Shown one piece after another: positions 9,724 to 21,121 of a stretch of DNA of 64,000 nt (its first letter is position 1; each line of letters begins with the position of its first letter). Made by a program: the position numbers and the translations under genes. The stretch is taken from assembly GCA_033296705.1 (NCBI GenBank), contig MU856874.1, positions 97,515 to 161,514 of the forward strand. The letters run 5' to 3'. This DNA comes from Chaetomidium leptoderma (taxonomy: Eukaryota; Ascomycota; Sordariomycetes; Sordariales; Chaetomiaceae). Under the pieces are notes generated by a model, which saw nothing but the letters and a program-made list of their open reading frames with translations, was not told where the DNA came from and did no database searches.

Positions 9724-11758
9724 ATGAGCGACATCCTGAACGATGGCTTGCGCGAACAGCTGGCGGCCGCGTTGCTCGGTTGGGGTGGGGGAGACGGGAT
9801 GGACCGGAAATCTAGAGGCACTATCGATTCTGACGACGCCGGCCTGGAGACGCCAAAAGCAGAGCCGGCCCTCGGCCACCGGCAAGGTCGCATGCGGGGA
9901 TTGATTGAGTTCGCCGACGAAGAAGACAGGTCAACCGTCGACTCTGACATCGACGCCGACTCGCTGTTCGACACAAGCGACAGCTTCGAGTCCCGCCCCC
10001 AGCGCAGTGGCGGCAGTGGCCAGCATCCCCTACAGCCGAGACGCACAACGGAGAAGCCAATCCCGGCCGCCCAAAAAGCGCTGCCACCTCTGCCAGCCGA
10101 GACGCCGCCGCCGGCCCTCGCTTCATCCCAGCCCGAAATGTCGTGCAGGATCTCGCGGTTTCCCTTCTCGCACCCGTGCGAAATGCCCGAGTTGATGCCA
10201 GACCAGGAGGACATGTTTGGCACGGCCACCAGCCCGTCGCTTTCTGGCCCCGCCACCCCAAGCGTCATACCAGACGTCTTCCGCCCGCTCACACAAATCA
10301 TCTCGCCCGATCTCAACCTCGGGCCGTTCCCCGGCGGGGTTGCCGAACCAGAACTGCATGACAGGGTGAGCAAAATGTCGACCAGGTCATCCGATACCTC
10401 TGTGTCAGACGGACTGGGTATCATCCGCGAAGAGGACGACGTCAACACGGACGGCGTGTCCCTGCTGACGCCCACCGAGGTATCCTTCGGCAATAGCGCC
10501 GGCGAGGGCGAGTCCGGTCCCGCCCGGGTAGACCATCAGGGGTTCCTCCAGGTCGGAGGTGGCGGTCATTGGCGAAGCGTCAGTTCGGTGGATAGCGTCA
10601 GTTCGGGAGAGTGGCGGCCCAGCGCCGCCGCGGCCGCACGGAAATCCGTCAGCATCTTCTCACGCATGCGGAGTGGGGGACGGCCGGCTGAGGAAGAGTA
10701 CTTGGAAAAGCGTTCCTTGACCCCCATGCAACTTTCTGCGCCAACACGGGGGCCAGTCTATTCTGACGATGATTTACTGACGCCAAACGGACTTACGCCA
10801 ACCTCGCCGTTGTCCAACCCCAGCCGTGGGGATGCCAGCACAACCTCCAGGTTCTTCCAGCGCATGCCGTGGCTGGGCGACTCGCAGCCCAAGAAGCCGG
10901 ATGCCGTCTTTGGTGTCGACCTGAAAGAGAGCATTCGCGTCGCGCCCATGAAAATCAGGATATCACACAAGGGGAGGAGCACGTCGTATCGGACCTTTCC
11001 GCTGTCAATACACAAATGCTGCGAGTTTATTCGCCGCGCAGGTATGCAAGAACCCAACTCTCATGACTTGGTAACTCTCTTGACTGACTTATCTAGGCGG
11101 CACCGACGGCAACATCTTTTCCTCGGCCGGCAACCCATACAACATCGCCAACCTGAAATCCATATTCGGTCTGTCCCCCTCATACGGTGAGCACTTCAAG
11201 TTTGAAGGAAGCGACTACACCGTCCACGACGCGGCACGCATCATACTATACTTTCTCGAGCAGCTACCGAAGCCGCTGATCTCGCCCTCGGTGGTCAAAT
11301 CCTGGATCCTGCTGGCGCGCCAAGAAGGCGCCATCGAACCGCCGTGTCCGCGCGTCGAAACCGGGCTCGACTTCTGGACCGAAGCGCTCAACCGGCTGCC
11401 GACGGCCAACCGCAACCTGACCAAGCACCTGCTTACGCTGTTTGCCGAGGTGCTCCTTGCGGCCGCCGGCACCATCACCGAGGCCGACGCGAGACAGTTG
11501 GCGTCGGCCGTGTCGAGGGCCATGTTCCACCAGGACCTGGAGACCGGGGGGGTGGATAGCAAGGGCAAGGACCAGAAGAAGAAGCCCGTCCGGCGGAATG
11601 TGCAGCCCACCCTGGCGCTGGCATTTCTTATCAGAAAGCGCGGTGAGTATGCTGTTTCGCTTGACGAGGCGGCGAGTAACGACGCCTCCAAGAGGGAGTC
11701 CAAGATGTTTTTGCCAAGTACCAAGGAGATCATGGAGTGGAAGGGCGCGGGTCAATGA
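9724..11758 (+). CDS. RhoGAP-domain protein with degenerate arginine finger
   Basis: Two exons, 9724-11041 and 11097-11758 (55-bp intron), giving 659 residues. Residues 1 to about 390 are Ser/Pro/Asp-rich and probably disordered. From about 396 the sequence FGVDLKESIRVAP begins a RhoGAP-like fold continuing through CCEFIRRAGG, ANLKSIFG and YFLEQLPKPLISP. The family accelerates GTP hydrolysis by Rho GTPases with an arginine inserted by a GxFR loop. Here the loop reads GNIFSSAG, so the arginine position is serine (about S448). The protein may bind a Rho GTPase without classical GAP activity. ATG 9724 was chosen because upstream in-frame sequence has no ATG. The C-terminal tail is Lys-rich. Confidence 0.82.
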
Positions 11759-12317
11759 AGATTGCGGTCAGGATGGAGGCACATCGCGTTGAGATACCCC
11801 TTTGTCTGGTTGCTCTGTTTTGGTGGTTGCTACAAGGCTTGGTTGGTGGGAGCGGCATCTATCGGCGTTTCCTTGTTTCTGCATTTCTTTGGTTTTCTGG
11901 TACATATCTGAGGCTGGGGCGTAATGCTGCCGCGTGTAGCAATGCGGAAAACGAACGGCCGTAATGAGGGCTTTGGCCATGAATGGACATGTATGCTGGA
12001 GCACATAATACACGATGATGAGAAGACTGCGATCTTGTTGGGCTTGCAGAGAGTAGCACCACATTTGAGAGAGTGAATGTGCCACTCAGAGCCCCTTTGA
12101 CGGTTCGTTTGGAAATCTAGACACGGATGAGGGGGTCACTTACACGGTCCACAAGACAGAGGACGATGAACAAGGGTCTTCACATGAGACCACGCGCACT
12201 CCAGCTGCCTGGCGTAACACTGAGCAGTAACCGTCCTGGCTTGACATCCATTCTTCGGAAAGAATGAACTCTTGGTTTCTTAGGGAGGTTGTAAGACAAT
12301 AGAATTGATATCAGCCG
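11759..12317. other. Intergenic, between convergent genes
   Basis: Holds the 3' ends of the RhoGAP-like and Egt2 transcripts. Nothing else was recognised. Confidence 0.55.
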
Positions 12318-13762
12318 CTACTGCTTGTACTCCCCCTTGGCCACCCGCGCGCACACCTCCTTGAGGGTCTGGCCTGCCCACTCAAAGTCATCCAGTTCCA
12401 GATACACCTGGGCGCTGAGGCGGGCCCACCACTGGCCGTTATATACATACAGCGCGACAAAAGTCTTGTGCTCGTCGATCAGGACCCTCAGAATCCAGTT
12501 CGTCACAGCCGAGATATCACTCTTCGGGATGACCGACAGGCCCTCCCTCCCTTCCTGACCACCACCCTCCACAGCCAGCGGCAGCCCGATATTGACCATC
12601 GAGCACCGCGTCAGACTCTGCGTCGCATTATCCAGCACCTCGGTCCCCAAAATCCCGGCCACCATCTTCCCCCCCGTCCGCGCCATCTCGGTCAGCGCCT
12701 CCAGAATCCGGGCCTCCCCACCAAGCACCTCCTCGCGCCACTTGATCGCGTCCTTGACACACAAATACGGCGCGTTATCCACCGTGCCCACAAACTCAAA
12801 GTTATTCACAAACTCCGACTTGGCCGACGGCGGCAGCGGGTTAAACCGCGCCTCCACCGCGCGCGGCACAAAGCCGTGCGAGGTCGGCAGCGTCGACCGG
12901 ATCAGCGGCTGGTTGCGCCGCGGCACGTACAAGACGGCGCACCCGCGCGGCACGTGCAGCCACTTGTGGCAGTTGCTCACAAAGAAATCCGGGTCGACGG
13001 TGGGGAGGTGTCCGAGGTCGACCATGCCGACGCCCTGGGCGCCGTCGACGAGCGAGAGGATTTTTCGTGTGCGGCACGCGGCCGTGAGGGCTTCAAAGGG
13101 GAAACGCACGCCCGGTAGCGAGGAGACGACGTCGAAGAGGCAGAGGCGCGGGCGGTGGCCTGCGGCGGTGGAGGCGTCGACGGCGGCGTGGAAGGCGGCG
13201 AGGATGGCGGCGTCTTCGCAGGGGTAGGCGAGCGGGATGCAGCGGGCCGAGACGAGGTTGTGGCGGTCTTCGATCACGTAGTCGATCGTCTTGGCGCAGC
13301 CCGCGTAGATGGTGTCGAAGTGCAGGATCTCGTCCTTGCCGTCGGGGTTCCAGACTATGTTGCGGAGGACCGTGTTGACGCCGGCCGTGGCGTTGGGGAC
13401 GAAGACGGCCGTGTCGGTGGGCACGCCGAGGAGCTGCGCGATGGCCGCGCGGGACTCGTCGAGGAGCTTGGGGTATTCGTAGCGGATGAAGGGGTCTGGC
13501 CTGGCTTCGGCCTGGTCTTGGTAGCCGCGGAGCTTGGCTTGGATGAAACGGGGGATGGTGCCGAAGGAGCCTGTGTAGGTATGTGAGTGAGTGACTCAGT
13601 ACCCCGGTGAGTGTACATGTACATACCGTGGTTGAGGTTGCGGTAGGCAGGGTCAAAAAGAAACTGCTGCTCCTTGAGCTCACGGCCGAACTTGACTGGC
13701 CCCGGCTGGGCTTCACCAGCTCCGGCCTTTTCCCTCAGGGGGAGTTCATGTGTGAGGCCCAT
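12318..13762 (-). CDS. egt2: Hercynylcysteine S-oxide lyase (Egt2 homologue), PLP-dependent class V fold
   Basis: Two exons on the minus strand, 13762-13627 and 13570-12318 (56-bp intron), giving 462 residues. Splicing restores PAYRNLNHGSFGTIP, the N-terminal substrate-site signature. SNCHKWLHVPRG carries the Schiff-base lysine (K248) and SLVDGAQG the PLP-binding aspartate. The match to the Neurospora crassa Egt2 sequence, from memory, extends over most of the length, including VNTVLRNIVW, STLPTSHGFVP, FVGTVDNAP and the FEWAGxTLKE C-terminus. Egt2 catalyses C-S cleavage of hercynylcysteine sulfoxide, the last step of ergothioneine synthesis, in the cytosol. Its partner Egt1 is not in this window. 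A broader alternative would be another isopenicillin-N-epimerase-like lyase, but the identity of signatures favours Egt2. The start is the only in-frame ATG. Confidence 0.93.
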
Positions 13763-14186
13763 CCTAATTATGCAAGCGGCAAGTCTCAATTGCTGTTGTG
13801 AGTTGGATGTAAGGTATGTACCCCTTGCTACACGATTGGGGGGTTGACAGCAAGACGAGAAACAGGATATTTATATTCCGAAACCTAGACTGGTCCCTTG
13901 ACTCATGTCTTGTGACTCTTCTCATGATAAGCTTCTTCCCCACCCATCGCAAGAGTCCAGATCCTACTGTCTCCGCACCGCCGGCCTGCCGAGCCTGCCG
14001 AGTGGATAACCGCGTACCGCATGCGGGACCGACGCATGTCCCGGTTAGGGCGCACTCGTGCTTGTGAGACGAGCCTCGGCCAGCCGCGACAAGCCGAACA
14101 GACAACGAGTCGTCACACCTAGAATATGCAAATCATGCAGTAATTCCGCCCTAGAGGCTAGATCTGCCTCCCACAACATGGCGCCC
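13763..14186. promoter_or_regulatory. Upstream region of egt2 / downstream of archaemetzincin
   Basis: Should contain the egt2 promoter and the archaemetzincin 3' UTR. No specific site is assigned. Confidence 0.45.
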
Positions 14187-15548
14187 TCACTCTGCGACAG
14201 GGAGTGTCGCTTTCAACGCCCCTATCCTCGTCTCCAACCAACAGCGATACGCAGCAAACATGGCCACACGCTTCCACTTCTCACAGAACCGGGCCAGCGC
14301 AGTGTACCTCCCAATCATGAGCTGCACCCCGTTAACGCCCCTCTCGATATCGCTGACGCCCCTCGTCAGCTTGGCCAGACACACAAGACACAAATAGGGC
14401 GGCTGCCGCAGGTCCTCGTGGATGCCCGCCGAGCTTTGCATGACACAGGCGTAGTAAGGGCAGTGGGCGAGGCAGAAGCAGTGCCCTACCTCATGCGACA
14501 CGGTCCGCGCCATCCTGGCCAGCCAGAGACCGGTGAGGGACGCCGTCGGTGGGGGTGCCAAAAGCCCTGCCTGAATGACTTCGGCCATGGGCTGTCGTCC
14601 TGCCCCAGTCGTCGCGGCGGCATCCGGCGGCGCCAGCTTGCGCTTCTTTGATGCTGAGCCCGCGGTTTCCGCCGCTGCCGCATCCTGGTATGCACCCTGG
14701 ACGTAGGCCTCGCAGTGCGAGAACGGCCACATGTGCTCCCGGTCAATCTCCTCGCCGTCGTCCAGGAGGGGATGGTAGCGCGCCGACGAGGCGACGGCAA
14801 CGCGGCTGCCGCCGTACGCCCGGCCGCAGCAGAACACGTCCTCGTCGTCCTCGTACAGATCGTGGTCGGTCAGCATCACTAGTGCATAGGCGTCGCTGGG
14901 CAGAGACTCGATGGCCGCGTCCAGGATGTCGGTGAGATTCAGCTGCCGTGGGTAGACGTCGTCTGGACAGGGCCGCGTGGTGATGCGCGTCACGCCGGTG
15001 CCAACCTGTAGGCCCACGTACTCGGGCTGGCTGGACTTGCTGGGCTGTTTGGACTTCCCCTCGGTCCACGGGACGAAGCTCACTTTGTCCGGCAGGAGCT
15101 TGACGGGGAGCGGGTGGTAGAATGCCGCGAGGTACTCCACGATCTGCTTGCCCTTGGGCGCGTCGCATCCTCCCTTTAGGGGCCCTGGGAGCACAGACGG
15201 GACGATCCATTTGTGGAGGGTTAGACACAGCTCCGACGCCACTTGCGGCGGTGGAGAAACGTAGATGGTCTTTCTCCGCTGCGTAATGGGATTCCGATGC
15301 TTCTCTACAATCCACGACCGCAGACTCTGTGGCGGTTCGGTTGGGTCGATGGTCAGGCTGTCGTCTGGGAGCACCAGCGGACCGGGGAAGAGGGTTTCCG
15401 AGTGACTCTTGTCTGCAGCGCGAACAACACGGCCTGATGGTGTCGCCGCTGCTTTTCTCTTGGCCAGAGGCGGCCGCGCAAACCCAGCCTCGGCAGCGTG
15501 CGACGAGACGTCGAGCCGCAGGTGATCATGGCTGCATATGGGTGGCAT
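14187..15548 (-). CDS. Archaemetzincin-type zinc metallopeptidase (family M54)
   Basis: Single exon, 453 residues from ATG 15548; the frame stays open to 15659, where ATG-like starts are weaker. The signature near residue 352 reads HEVGHCFCLAHC followed by PYYACVM and, 16 residues later, CLVC. This fits the archaemetzincin pattern HExxHxxxxxHCxxxxCxM...CxxC, where the histidines bind catalytic zinc and the cysteines a second structural zinc. Odd point: the glycine usual at the eighth motif position (HExxHxxG) is cysteine. Natural substrates of this family are poorly known. A Ser/Lys-rich stretch and an inserted Ala/Lys-rich segment before the active site look disordered. The N-terminal CSHDHLRLDVS segment favours the 15548 start. 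Confidence 0.88.
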   Translation of the reverse strand: MPPICSHDHLRLDVSSHAAEAGFARPPLAKRKAAATPSGRVVRAADKSHSETLFPGPLVLPDDSLTIDPTEPPQSLRSWIVEKHRNPITQRRKTIYVSPPPQVASELCLTLHKWIVPSVLPGPLKGGCDAPKGKQIVEYLAAFYHPLPVKLLPDKVSFVPWTEGKSKQPSKSSQPEYVGLQVGTGVTRITTRPCPDDVYPRQLNLTDILDAAIESLPSDAYALVMLTDHDLYEDDEDVFCCGRAYGGSRVAVASSARYHPLLDDGEEIDREHMWPFSHCEAYVQGAYQDAAAAETAGSASKKRKLAPPDAAATTGAGRQPMAEVIQAGLLAPPPTASLTGLWLARMARTVSHEVGHCFCLAHCPYYACVMQSSAGIHEDLRQPPYLCLVCLAKLTRGVSDIERGVNGVQLMIGRYTALARFCEKWKRVAMFAAYRCWLETRIGALKATLPVAE

Positions 15549-16545
15549 ACTGGCGGTGGCAGGATCGGGATGACTTTGAAAGAAGTTTGAAGCAAGTTTG
15601 ATGATTCGAGAAAGTCCGATGTCAACAAACAACCCAGCATTCGCGCGCAAGCCTGTCATTTAGGCAGCAGTGGCTGCGCTAAGCAAGGGATTCCGGGGAG
15701 ACAGTCCAGAGGATTTCAGGGGTATAAGAAACAGGGTTAGGGTTGTACGAAAAGGGGCTACGCTCAGGGGTTTTCAACACCTGATCTTAGCAAGATCAGA
15801 TTAGGGCTACTCCCATGGTTGAGTTAGGTTTGAAGTCGTTATTGTGCAAAGATTCTCAAAAGATGCTCAACGAAAGCACGATGGAGATACCCAGCCGATA
15901 ACACTGTTCCTTGGGTTTTTATGATGAACTGCGTATCAGGGCATCGAACTAACGACGTATGTACAGCCAGCTGGTTGCGTTACGCACGCTTTCATTTTTC
16001 AAGTGGCCAGAGTGTCAGGCAGATGCCGCAAGGGCTGTTTCCTACAAGGAGAGAAAGGGGGTGGCCAATAACAAGAGCCCGTTGAAAGCTGTTGTCAACA
16101 AAGTAGCAGAAGTCAACACCACAAGCGCCAATTCAAAAGTAGAGCCATTGCCGGAGCAAACCCACGGCCGGCCCAAAGTCTCCAGGATATTCTGCTTACC
16201 AAATGGTGAAACGCTTCCCCGATCTGGGGCCGCCTCCGCGCCGCCGGAAGACAAACGCCAGACCGTGGCCGCGGCCGGGCCGCGCCGCAGTTATTGGCGA
16301 TGTGCCTAAACCAGCCAATCAACCTCGACCCGTCCGGGTTTCGGACTCCGGAAGGCCTCAACGTTGGCCTCGTAGGATATCGCTCTCACAGATTGATGTC
16401 CACGGCCTGGTGGTCTAGCACCGACGACCGGCCCCTGTGAGGACAAGCCGACTGACAATTGACACGTCCACCGACAAACAAATAATCCCAAACCTTGCTT
16501 CTTCCCCAAACTCCACTCCTCAGAAACAAGAACAGCCATCTCCAA
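15549..16545. promoter_or_regulatory. Divergent intergenic region
   Basis: Upstream of both the archaemetzincin (-) and the following hypothetical gene (+). The 3' part is pyrimidine- and CA-rich like a fungal 5' leader. No other gene was seen. Confidence 0.45.
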
Positions 16546-18411
16546 ATGGCAAACGACAGTATGAACCGTCCTTGGCCACTCTCGGCCAGGGTGCCTCATT
16601 TCTCGATGGAAGTGCACCACATATTCCACCACCACCATCATCATCCACCCGCCGCCGCCCCCGAGCACAACGACCCCGACCCCCGCGTGCTCTTCGCCAG
16701 AAGATTCTGGGGCCGCCGCCGCTTTTCCGACTCGGACTCACAACGGCCGCACCGCGCTCTACCCTCGCAGCCATTGCGCCATCTCGACGTCCAAAGCGGC
16801 AGCAGCAGCGCCGTCAGCAGTCCCCTAATAATCCACGACCCCGAATCCCCGCCAACGCCAACCTCCACCCACAGCGCCGCCCAGCGTCCTCCACCCACCA
16901 CCACTCGCCGCCGTCACGGTAGTAGTACGCGCAGTAGCGGCAGCAGCAGTAATAAAAGACGACTCCGAGGATTCCTGCAACTCCCCGGCTACCAACCCCA
17001 CAAAGTCTCCCCGCACAACCCCCTCGCCCTCCCCTCGCGCCGCGACGACCTCGCCGATGCCCTGGCCAAACTCGAAATCAAGAACGGCAACATCACAGTC
17101 AAAGGCGCAGGCCACCTAGCCCGGCCCATCCTCAACGCCTCCCAGCCGTCATCACAGATGATGCTCAGCCATTTCCTCCATCGTGCCGAGCGCACGCTGC
17201 TCGTTCCCCATCCCCATCATCCTCCTCCGTCATCGTCAAAGGAGGAGGAGGACGGTTCTTCTTCGTCTTCTTGTTGTTGTTGTAGTTCGTGCTCATCCTC
17301 TCATAGTACGGTCGTTGGCCGTGGTCGCGGTGGGCTGAAGGATGTGATGATGGATCAGCGGACGTTGCGAAGGTTGGAGAGCGAGTTGTTTGACACGGGG
17401 AAATATGTCGGTGGTGGTGGGGGGGAGTATATCACGGTGCTGGCGTGGTCCGGGGGCGATAAATACGGGACGATTGCGCTTTTTGAGGTGGACGTCGAGG
17501 TGGAATCGCCCGCGAGACAACAAGGCGGGGGGGTAGTGTCCGGGCTGGCGGCGAGGCGGCGGCGGGCGCCTGCGGCGTTGTACCCGTCGCTGCACCGCGA
17601 CAGGGAGAGGGTTGTCGGGGTGAGGCCCGTGGCGGCTATGGAGGATGTGCCGCGGCAGGTCTTGGTGGATCTGCGCGTTGATCAGGGACTGAAGAAAGTG
17701 GTGCTGCAGCATGAGCGGGCGACAGGAAGGTTTCGGTGGACGGTGCAGCATTCGCGCCGGGGGAGGCCCAGCTATGCACGGGTGTGGGGAGGGGCGGAGG
17801 GCGTCGGTGAGGTGCGGACTGCGACTGGGACGGGGTTTGATGATGGTTATAGTAGCAGGACTACACGGTCCAGGCGGAGTCGGAGGAACGGGAGGGAACC
17901 GGGCCGGCGGGAGAGGAGTTCGCTGAGGGTGGAAGACGCAAGGGATATCATCAAACCCCGCGGGTCCGGGATGGAGGTTGATCATATCCGTGATGCCGAT
18001 GGTGTGGTGGCGACTATCCCGCAGTTCCTCGCCCTCCTCCACGCAAGCAGGTCCATCATCGAAACGGCGTCTTCCGCGCCTGCTACCACACAAACATTGG
18101 AAACAGAGGAAGGGGAGAGAGTACGGGCAGTGTCGCTAGGTGGCACCCCTAAAGGCACACGACACCGAGGCAGGGATGTGCATGTCGTTGTGCTCGCGCC
18201 GGACGGCGCCAAGTGGGCCGACGAGCGCATCTTCTGGACGGATGAGGCTGGCGCGTTGACAGAGATGCGGCAGAAGAGATACCGTGATGTGATTAATAGG
18301 GAAAGGGCGCGGACGAGAAGGGGTAGAAGGGGTCATGACTGGGACTGGGACGTGAGGAGTCTGATGAGTCCGTTGAGTCCAACACGATTGCCTCGGTCCG
18401 CGAGGTGGTAA
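16546..18411 (+). CDS. Hypothetical protein rich in low-complexity His, Ser and Cys runs
   Basis: Single exon, 621 residues from the first in-frame ATG (MANDSMNRPW). I do not recognise a family. Visible features are a poly-His tract near residue 26 (HHIFHHHHHH), long Ser/Arg-rich stretches, a Ser run followed by five consecutive cysteines around residues 242-256 and a more ordered segment (LFDTGKYVGGGG...ITVLAWSGGDKYGTIALFEVDVE) that could be a beta-rich domain. The C-terminal third contains another plausible folded part (DVHVVVLAPDGAKWADERIFWTDEAG). The His and Cys runs suggest metal binding, but they may be simple-repeat expansion. The gene is convergent with the beta-xylosidase, 165 bp apart. 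Confidence 0.65.
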   Translation: MANDSMNRPWPLSARVPHFSMEVHHIFHHHHHHPPAAAPEHNDPDPRVLFARRFWGRRRFSDSDSQRPHRALPSQPLRHLDVQSGSSSAVSSPLIIHDPESPPTPTSTHSAAQRPPPTTTRRRHGSSTRSSGSSSNKRRLRGFLQLPGYQPHKVSPHNPLALPSRRDDLADALAKLEIKNGNITVKGAGHLARPILNASQPSSQMMLSHFLHRAERTLLVPHPHHPPPSSSKEEEDGSSSSSCCCCSSCSSSHSTVVGRGRGGLKDVMMDQRTLRRLESELFDTGKYVGGGGGEYITVLAWSGGDKYGTIALFEVDVEVESPARQQGGGVVSGLAARRRRAPAALYPSLHRDRERVVGVRPVAAMEDVPRQVLVDLRVDQGLKKVVLQHERATGRFRWTVQHSRRGRPSYARVWGGAEGVGEVRTATGTGFDDGYSSRTTRSRRSRRNGREPGRRERSSLRVEDARDIIKPRGSGMEVDHIRDADGVVATIPQFLALLHASRSIIETASSAPATTQTLETEEGERVRAVSLGGTPKGTRHRGRDVHVVVLAPDGAKWADERIFWTDEAGALTEMRQKRYRDVINRERARTRRGRRGHDWDWDVRSLMSPLSPTRLPRSARW

Positions 18412-18576
18412 TAATTACTGGAGAAGTTTGGGCTGGGGTATTGGTTTTGAGGACACGGGTGGTCCTGTTTGGTCCTTGGCGGCATGTGCTGAGTGTAATT
18501 GTATAGATTTCAGGTGAGATCAAGCTAGCTTATGAATAGCGACATAATAGTATGATGCGCGCGAGCCTGCCCGTTC

Positions 18577-20914
18577 CTACGTTGGCGGCTGCGGCCACTT
18601 GTCCAGCACGACCTCCTCTCCCGTCAGAGTGAACGTGACATTCGCCAGCGTTGGCTGATCTAGCAGCAGCGTGTAGGTCCCAGGGTACAGCACTCTGTTC
18701 CCATTTTGATCCACCCTAGTCAAGCTTTCAAGCTTCCAGTTGAGCTCTGCTGTCCGCGTCTGGCCTGGCTGGATATCGAACAGGCGCTTGTACGTTGCCA
18801 GTGTCTTAATAGGATAGGGTGCCGGTCCGAAGGCTCCTGCGAGAAATCCAAGGGCAACATAATCGGACGCCCGGGAGCCAGTGTTAGTGACACTGATTGA
18901 CAGAGATTGGAATGGGCAGAGGTCCTGGTACACTGCAGCGCCCTTGCAGGAAGCCAGGAGATCCGAGATGGAAAGCGTTGCCGGGAAGTCCCGGACAGAG
19001 ACGCTAAACTCGGTGTAATGCAGGCCATGGCCAAACGGAAACACGGCGTCCTTGAACCAGCGATAGGTTCTCCCGGGATACGAGGCCGAAGGTCTCAGGG
19101 CCATATTCGTATACGGAGCCAGGTTGGTGTATGACGACGGATACACGGTGACAGGCAGTCTCCCTGCCGGGCTCGTCAAGCCAGCAATGATGTTCATGAC
19201 GGCAGTGCCACCATCCTGGCCTGGATATCCCGCCCAAAGGATCGCCTTCACGTTGGAGAGACTGAGAAGCGGAGTGTCGTCGAGATGTGTTCCCATTCTA
19301 ACGACAATGACGGGCTTGCCTAGGCCGGCAAGTCTCTGGATCATGGTGAGCTGTCCAGCGGGCCACGCAATGGATGTTCGGTCCTGACTCTCCTTCTCAA
19401 CCGTGTTGTCGATGCCACCAAAATAAATGACAACATTAGACTTCTGCGCCGCATTGACAGCTGCCGAGGTGTCTGCATTCGACTGCGTAAGGGGGCCGTT
19501 GACGTAGTTAACATTGATGCCCATGGATCTGGCGACCGTGACAGGATCATGGTTGAACGGAGGACTCCCGCTGTAGCCCCCAAGCATCTTGTCGGCGGCG
19601 TTAGCCCAAAAGCCAATCATGGCGACCTGGGAGTTGGAGCCCGTCATCGAGATTGGGAGGATCCCGTCATTCTTCAGGAGCACGATTCCTTCCTCGGCAG
19701 CTAGTAGGGCAGTGTCACGGGCGGCCTGGGTGTTGACATCGCCCGCCCCGAGGTTGCGGTAAAGACTGCTGGGGCCGTCAAAATAGCCTGCCTTGACGAG
19801 GCCCTGCATCTGGCGCAGCATTGCCTTGTCCAGTGTGGCTTGGCCAAATTGCCTGGAGTTGAAAGCCGAGGAAGGGTCCGGGGTTGTGCCACCCGTTGCC
19901 CAACACATGTTGTCGCACCCCGCTTCAAGTGATGCCCCGATTGCGGCTGCGTAGCTTGACTTGTACCGGTGACCGCCATTTGCGTTGCCCAGGTAGTACA
20001 CTGCGTCGCAGTCACTCACGATGTACTGGTTCTGGTCGGTCCAGTTCCAATGCTTCCGGAGGATTGTGTCCATCAGGTACGGGTCGGCACACGCAGGGAC
20101 GCCGTTGACTGCATTGTAGCTACACATAATGGAGCCCACCTTGGAATCCCGGGCGCACTGCTGGAACGGCGGCAGATAGTACTCGGCAAGATCTTGAGTG
20201 GACACCTTGGCGTTGAAGTTGAACCTGGTTGTGCTTCCGGAGTTCTCGAGATCGTAGGCGGCATAGTGCTTGCAAGTGGCGACAACTCGATGCGTCGACT
20301 CTGTCCCTTGCATGCCCCTAATGAAGGCCTCGGCCCACTTCTTGTTCCGGAAGGCATCTTCTCCCGGCGTCTCGTGCCCGCGTCCCCAGCGTGGGTCGCG
20401 GAAGGGGTTGACGTTGGGTGTCCAGAAGTCCAGGTGGGCTCGTCCGTTGTTCGCAAAGGCACGCGCCTCAGTGCTGATAATGATGCCAATCCTCTCAATC
20501 AGGGGGTCATCGAACGCGGCCGAGGAGGTAATAGCCTGTGGGAATTGGGTTGCGACGTTAAACTGGCCACCCCAGGTGATGCCGCGGTTGTGGGCGACTC
20601 CGTGAAGGGCTTCGTTCCACCACTGGTACGCACTGAGACCGAGTCTCGAGACGCCGGGAGAGTTGCTGTGGGCTTCATTAGCACCCATGAAATAAAGGGG
20701 TAGTGGAGATCGGGTACTTGATGAGGTTCGCCAGTTTCTCGTTATTGTTCATTGCCGCCACAAGAGCAGCCGCCCGGGCCGCGGGGGCAGCCGAGGTGTC
20801 GCACACCACATTCGACTTGAGCGGTCCATTTGTACAGTCAGGGTACGTCACTCCGCCCCTCACCGGGACTACGAGCGCCCCGAGGGACAGGGCAAGCAAC
20901 GGGAGGAAGACCAT
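18577..20914 (-). CDS. Secreted GH3 beta-xylosidase
   Basis: Two exons, 20914-20718 and 20665-18577 (52-bp intron), giving 761 residues. A signal peptide (MVFLPLLALSLGALVVPVRG) is followed by an N-terminal GH3 domain. Splicing joins EKLANLI to NNSPGVSRLGL, a typical xylosidase junction. SDCDAVYYL carries the nucleophile aspartate (about D284), and EKESQDRTS holds the likely acid/base glutamate (about E489 or E491). The YQWWNEALHGVA and FWTPNVNPFRDPRWGRG signatures are those of fungal xylan 1,4-beta-xylosidases. It would release xylose from the non-reducing ends of xylo-oligosaccharides outside the cell. A C-terminal fibronectin-III-like domain follows. A GGCTAA element lies about 205 bp upstream. 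Identification as xylosidase rather than glucosidase rests on these signatures. Confidence 0.95.
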
Positions 20915-21115
20915 GGTGTTCGTTGGGAGTCGCTTCGATGACCTCCCGACATCCTGGACGTTGAAAGAGCAGAGATGCCCATCTTGAAGGGTTCGGTCAG
21001 GGCCGAGGGCGGCGATTCTTCCAGGTCGACTCTCCGTGTGTCCGCCGTCGTAATAAATTAGTTTCCCCGCTCCTTGAAGAATAAAAGCAACCGGAACTCA
21101 ATCTACCCATTGGTA

Positions 21116-21121
21116 GGCTAA
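21116..21121 (+). promoter_or_regulatory. Candidate XlnR/Xyr1 site GGCTAA upstream of the beta-xylosidase
   Basis: GGCTAA matches the core of the fungal xylanase activator site and sits about 205 bp before the xylosidase start. A CCCCGC at 21065-21070 fits the reverse complement of the CreA consensus SYGGRG. Both are short motifs, so chance matches are possible. Confidence 0.35.
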
